This document shows, piece after piece, positions 49,983 through 64,000 of a DNA stretch of 64,000 bases. Made by a program: the position numbers and the translations under genes. The notes beneath the pieces were generated by a model. The model was not told the origin of the DNA. It searched no databases and saw only the letters and a program-made list of their open reading frames with translations. Within the stretch, counting starts at the first letter, position 1; the number at the start of each line of letters is the position of its first letter. The stretch lies in the NCBI RefSeq assembly GCF_964355755.1, contig NC_092672.1:33786501-33850500 (forward strand), read 5' to 3'. This DNA is from Antedon mediterranea. Lineage: Eukaryota > Echinodermata > Crinoidea > Comatulida > Antedonidae.

Positions 49983-51029
49983 GATTGATCCCTTTAATTC
50001 AGAATAAATATTTCACATACAACAAACAACACAAAACAGAACATCACACTAAAAAGGATTTTCTTCCATTTAGTGATGAGATTTGAAGATTGTAACAGAT
50101 AGTTCGTAGTACACACAACAAGATCATGTTCACTAATCAAAAATCTTATTCTAAAATCATAGACGCACTTGCGTACATGCTCGTAAAAAGAGGATATTCA
50201 AATCATTAAATTGTAGTTATATAGATACGTTATGGTTAACCCTATTGCAACGGTTATATTATGTTATTTAAAGCTAAAAGTATAGGCCTATTGACTTGAG
50301 TATTTATTTTACCCTATGCCAGCATCGTTGTGTATACCGTTGCCAGAGTTACCGCATGCTAATTCAAGTTTTAATTAAAACTCAATTGTTAAATAGGTTA
50401 AATATTACGCGCACATATTGCGTTAGCATCATCTGATATGATGTAAACAATTGTTTAATGTATTTCACCGTAGGCCTACATCGTTGTTTACACCGTTGCG
50501 ATAGACCGCATGATAATTTAATGTAAGTTTCAAATATAATCATAATAATTATAGTTCATGTGACATTGTCGGTACTAATTTTGTTTTGTGTTAACATCTA
50601 TTGTAATATTACGTGAAAATATTTAAATAATACGTTGATTGATTGATTGATCCCTTTAATTCAGAATAAATATTTCACATACAACAAACAATACAAAACA
50701 GAACATCACACTAAAAAAGGATTTTCTCCCATTTAGTGATGAGATTTGAAGATTGTAACAGATAGTTCGTAGTACACACAACAAGATCATGTTCACTAAT
50801 CAAAAATCTTATTCTAAAATCATATACGCACTTGCGTGCATGCTCGTAAGAAGAGGATATTCAAGTCATTAAATTGTAGTTATATAGATACGTTATGGTT
50901 ACCCTATTGCAACGGTTATATTATGTTATTTAAAGCTAAAAGTATAGGCCTATTGACTTGAGTATTTATTTTACCCTATGCCAGCATCGTTGTGTATACC
51001 GTTGCCAGAGTTACCGCATGCTAATTCAA
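49983..51029. repeat. Tandem duplication (~380-bp units, ~665 bp apart)
   Basis: Unit 1 (49983-50366) and unit 2 (50649-51029) both run from GATTGATCCCTTTAATTCAG to GAGTTACCGCATGCTAATTC with few differences. The equivalent region after B (30370-30760) has a single unit, so the duplication is specific to the D-E interval. Confidence 0.85.
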
Positions 51030-51180
51030 GTAACGTAGCAAGGTACAGTCAGTTGAGAAAAGAGTTTGGAAGTATTGACATTGCGAAAGTTTGAATGTTA
51101 ACCGCTACTAACAAAGTAGTGTAGATTTCTACCCATTTAACGATTTTCAAGACGAATGAAGATAGTAAAGAAACTTGAAG

Positions 51181-62943
<11,763 letters not shown>

Positions 62944-62947
62944 TTGA

Positions 62948-63080
62948 TATTGCGTCACCGCCGCCAATATTTAAACTGGATGATGGAAATGTGTTCATAT
63001 TAATTAGGGAGCCATAACGTCACTGTCTTACAACATGTTTTAACGAGATAGAAAGGGAGTACTTTTGGAGGCAGTTCATA
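62948..63080 (+). pseudogene. Decayed duplicate of the last EAR exon, downstream of gene E
   Basis: Right after the stop codon of E the exon text starts again: GCGTCACCGCCGCCAATATT, TAAACTGGATGATGG, GGGAGCCATAACGTCACTGT, CGAGATAGAAAGGGAGTACTTTTGGAGGCAGTTC (read as pieces). It is truncated and frameshifted and matches the relic after C. Confidence 0.7.
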
Positions 63081-64000
63081 GAGAAGGAAATACGTGTGTG
63101 TATTTGTAGGTCCCGCTCTCCTGCTTATTGAAAAATGTAAAAAACTTATTTATCTTTGAATAAACTTAAAACCGTAACTAATTAGAAAAATTAAAAAAGT
63201 CTTTTGTTTTGGTTAAAACACTGTTCAGGAAAACACATAAAAATGTGGTATTTTTTGGGAAAAAATGAAGATTGAGGGCGCTGTTCACACAAGTAAAAAT
63301 ACACTTTTTTGCCTGTATCTAATTAAGTTTTAGCCATATTAATTTGAAAATAGTCTTATTTGATAGACAATTAAATTTTCTTTATATAAAAAAAAATCAA
63401 CTTTATATTAAATACACATAATTCTGATAAATTCATGTGAAGTGCTTAAAATCAGCAAATATAACACATTTTAATATTATAACAAATGCTAGTAATGTTA
63501 ATAAATTACAAAGTTAGTGATCATAAATAGAATTCTTTTACATTTCTATAAAATGTTGTTATTATACAACATACAAATGTAAATGTTTCGAACCATTTCA
63601 CAAAAACAACCATTTTACGGCCAATAGTTTTTGAGATTATAGAAATATGTACTACCAGTACCGGTCAAAGGTCAATAAAAATATTTCGGGTCATTTTCTT
63701 GAAAAAGTTCTTATTAGACTGAATAGAAACATATACCTCCAGATTAATTTGAGCCCTATTTAAAGTTTGTCCAACTATTAGTTACGGAGTTATATGATAT
63801 GTAGGTCAAAGGTCAAATCTGCCAAAAATCATACTTCCAGCCATTTTTGGACAAACTTTTCCATTAGAACGAATATTAATATGCATCTCCCAAATAATTT
63901 GGCACTAAAATTATTTCATTTAATCTAAGCGTTGCGAAGATATGATCATTTTGTTTTCAATGGATCAAAACAATCAAATTGAGGTCAAAGGTCAAAGATG
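63081..64000. other. Non-coding end of window with repeated AGGTCAAAGGTCA motifs
   Basis: There is no exon. Three copies of a direct repeat of AGGTCA spaced by one base lie at 63663-63675, 63803-63816 and 63982-63995. The surrounding sequence also repeats loosely (GACAAACTTTTCCATTAGA, AAGTTCTTATTAGACTGAAT), as in a tandem or dispersed repeat. Confidence 0.6.

Larger units (their letters stand above)
48633..51180. other. Intergenic, D to E; 5' flank of E
   Basis: It matches 29289-31282 apart from insertions. It holds the element at 48824-49170 and a tandem duplication of about 380 bases (49983-50366 and 50649-51029). The last ~145 bases match the 5' flank of C and are the candidate promoter of E. 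No exon is seen. Confidence 0.55.

Overview
The window is eukaryotic genomic DNA: genes are split into short exons with GT..AG introns, and the rest is AT-rich and full of transposon relics, satellites and microsatellites. The conserved TOR kinase exons and the extracellular domains present (PAN, EGF, EAR, WSC, MAM) point to a metazoan. The many short TAGGCCTA-type words and the lineage-expanded secreted mosaic proteins would suit a marine invertebrate deuterostome such as an echinoderm. That placement is inference, not proof.

Layout. (1) 1-2218 is a Mutator-like long-terminal-inverted-repeat element with a second element nested inside it. (2) 3699-8152 carries the last seven exons of MTOR (end of the kinase domain through FATC). 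(3) 9451-9571 is a 5S-rRNA-like sequence on the minus strand. (4) 9789-14669 is a complete ten-exon gene for a 593-residue WD40 protein ending in a CAAX-like box. (5) 15522-62943 is a tandem cluster, all on the plus strand: one broken first exon (15522-15746) and five gene copies, called A to E here: A 16707-23376, B 24433-29288, C 31283-40541, D 43192-48632, E 51181-62943. (6) 62944-64000 holds a decayed exon relic and repeats.

The cluster encodes secreted mosaic proteins. Each copy starts with a signal peptide and a PAN/Apple-like domain, then (in A, C, E) a six-cysteine EGF-like domain, then EAR/EPTP-type repeats. I count seven EAR-like repeats per intact copy, the number that makes a seven-bladed beta-propeller in LGI and TSPEAR proteins. 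The propeller is interrupted between repeats 4 and 5 by a different domain set: one WSC domain in A, B and D, two MAM domains in C and three in E. All inserted exons begin and end in phase 1, so they can be exchanged without breaking the frame. A, C and E give uninterrupted spliced reading frames (617, 825 and 981 residues). B lacks the EGF exon and the first EAR exon, and D is a pseudogene with several independent lesions. The order WSC, WSC, MAM, WSC, MAM and the matching flanks indicate that a B-C-like pair was duplicated to give D-E, with later exchange between copies.

Mobile DNA is well resolved because paralogous introns act as empty sites. A 3.5-kb Mutator-like element sits between two duplicated MAM units of E with a 9-bp target duplication. 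Two small inverted-repeat elements in D are absent at the matching sites of B. A nested element family occurs both inside the left-hand Mutator-like element and just inside a splice donor of A.
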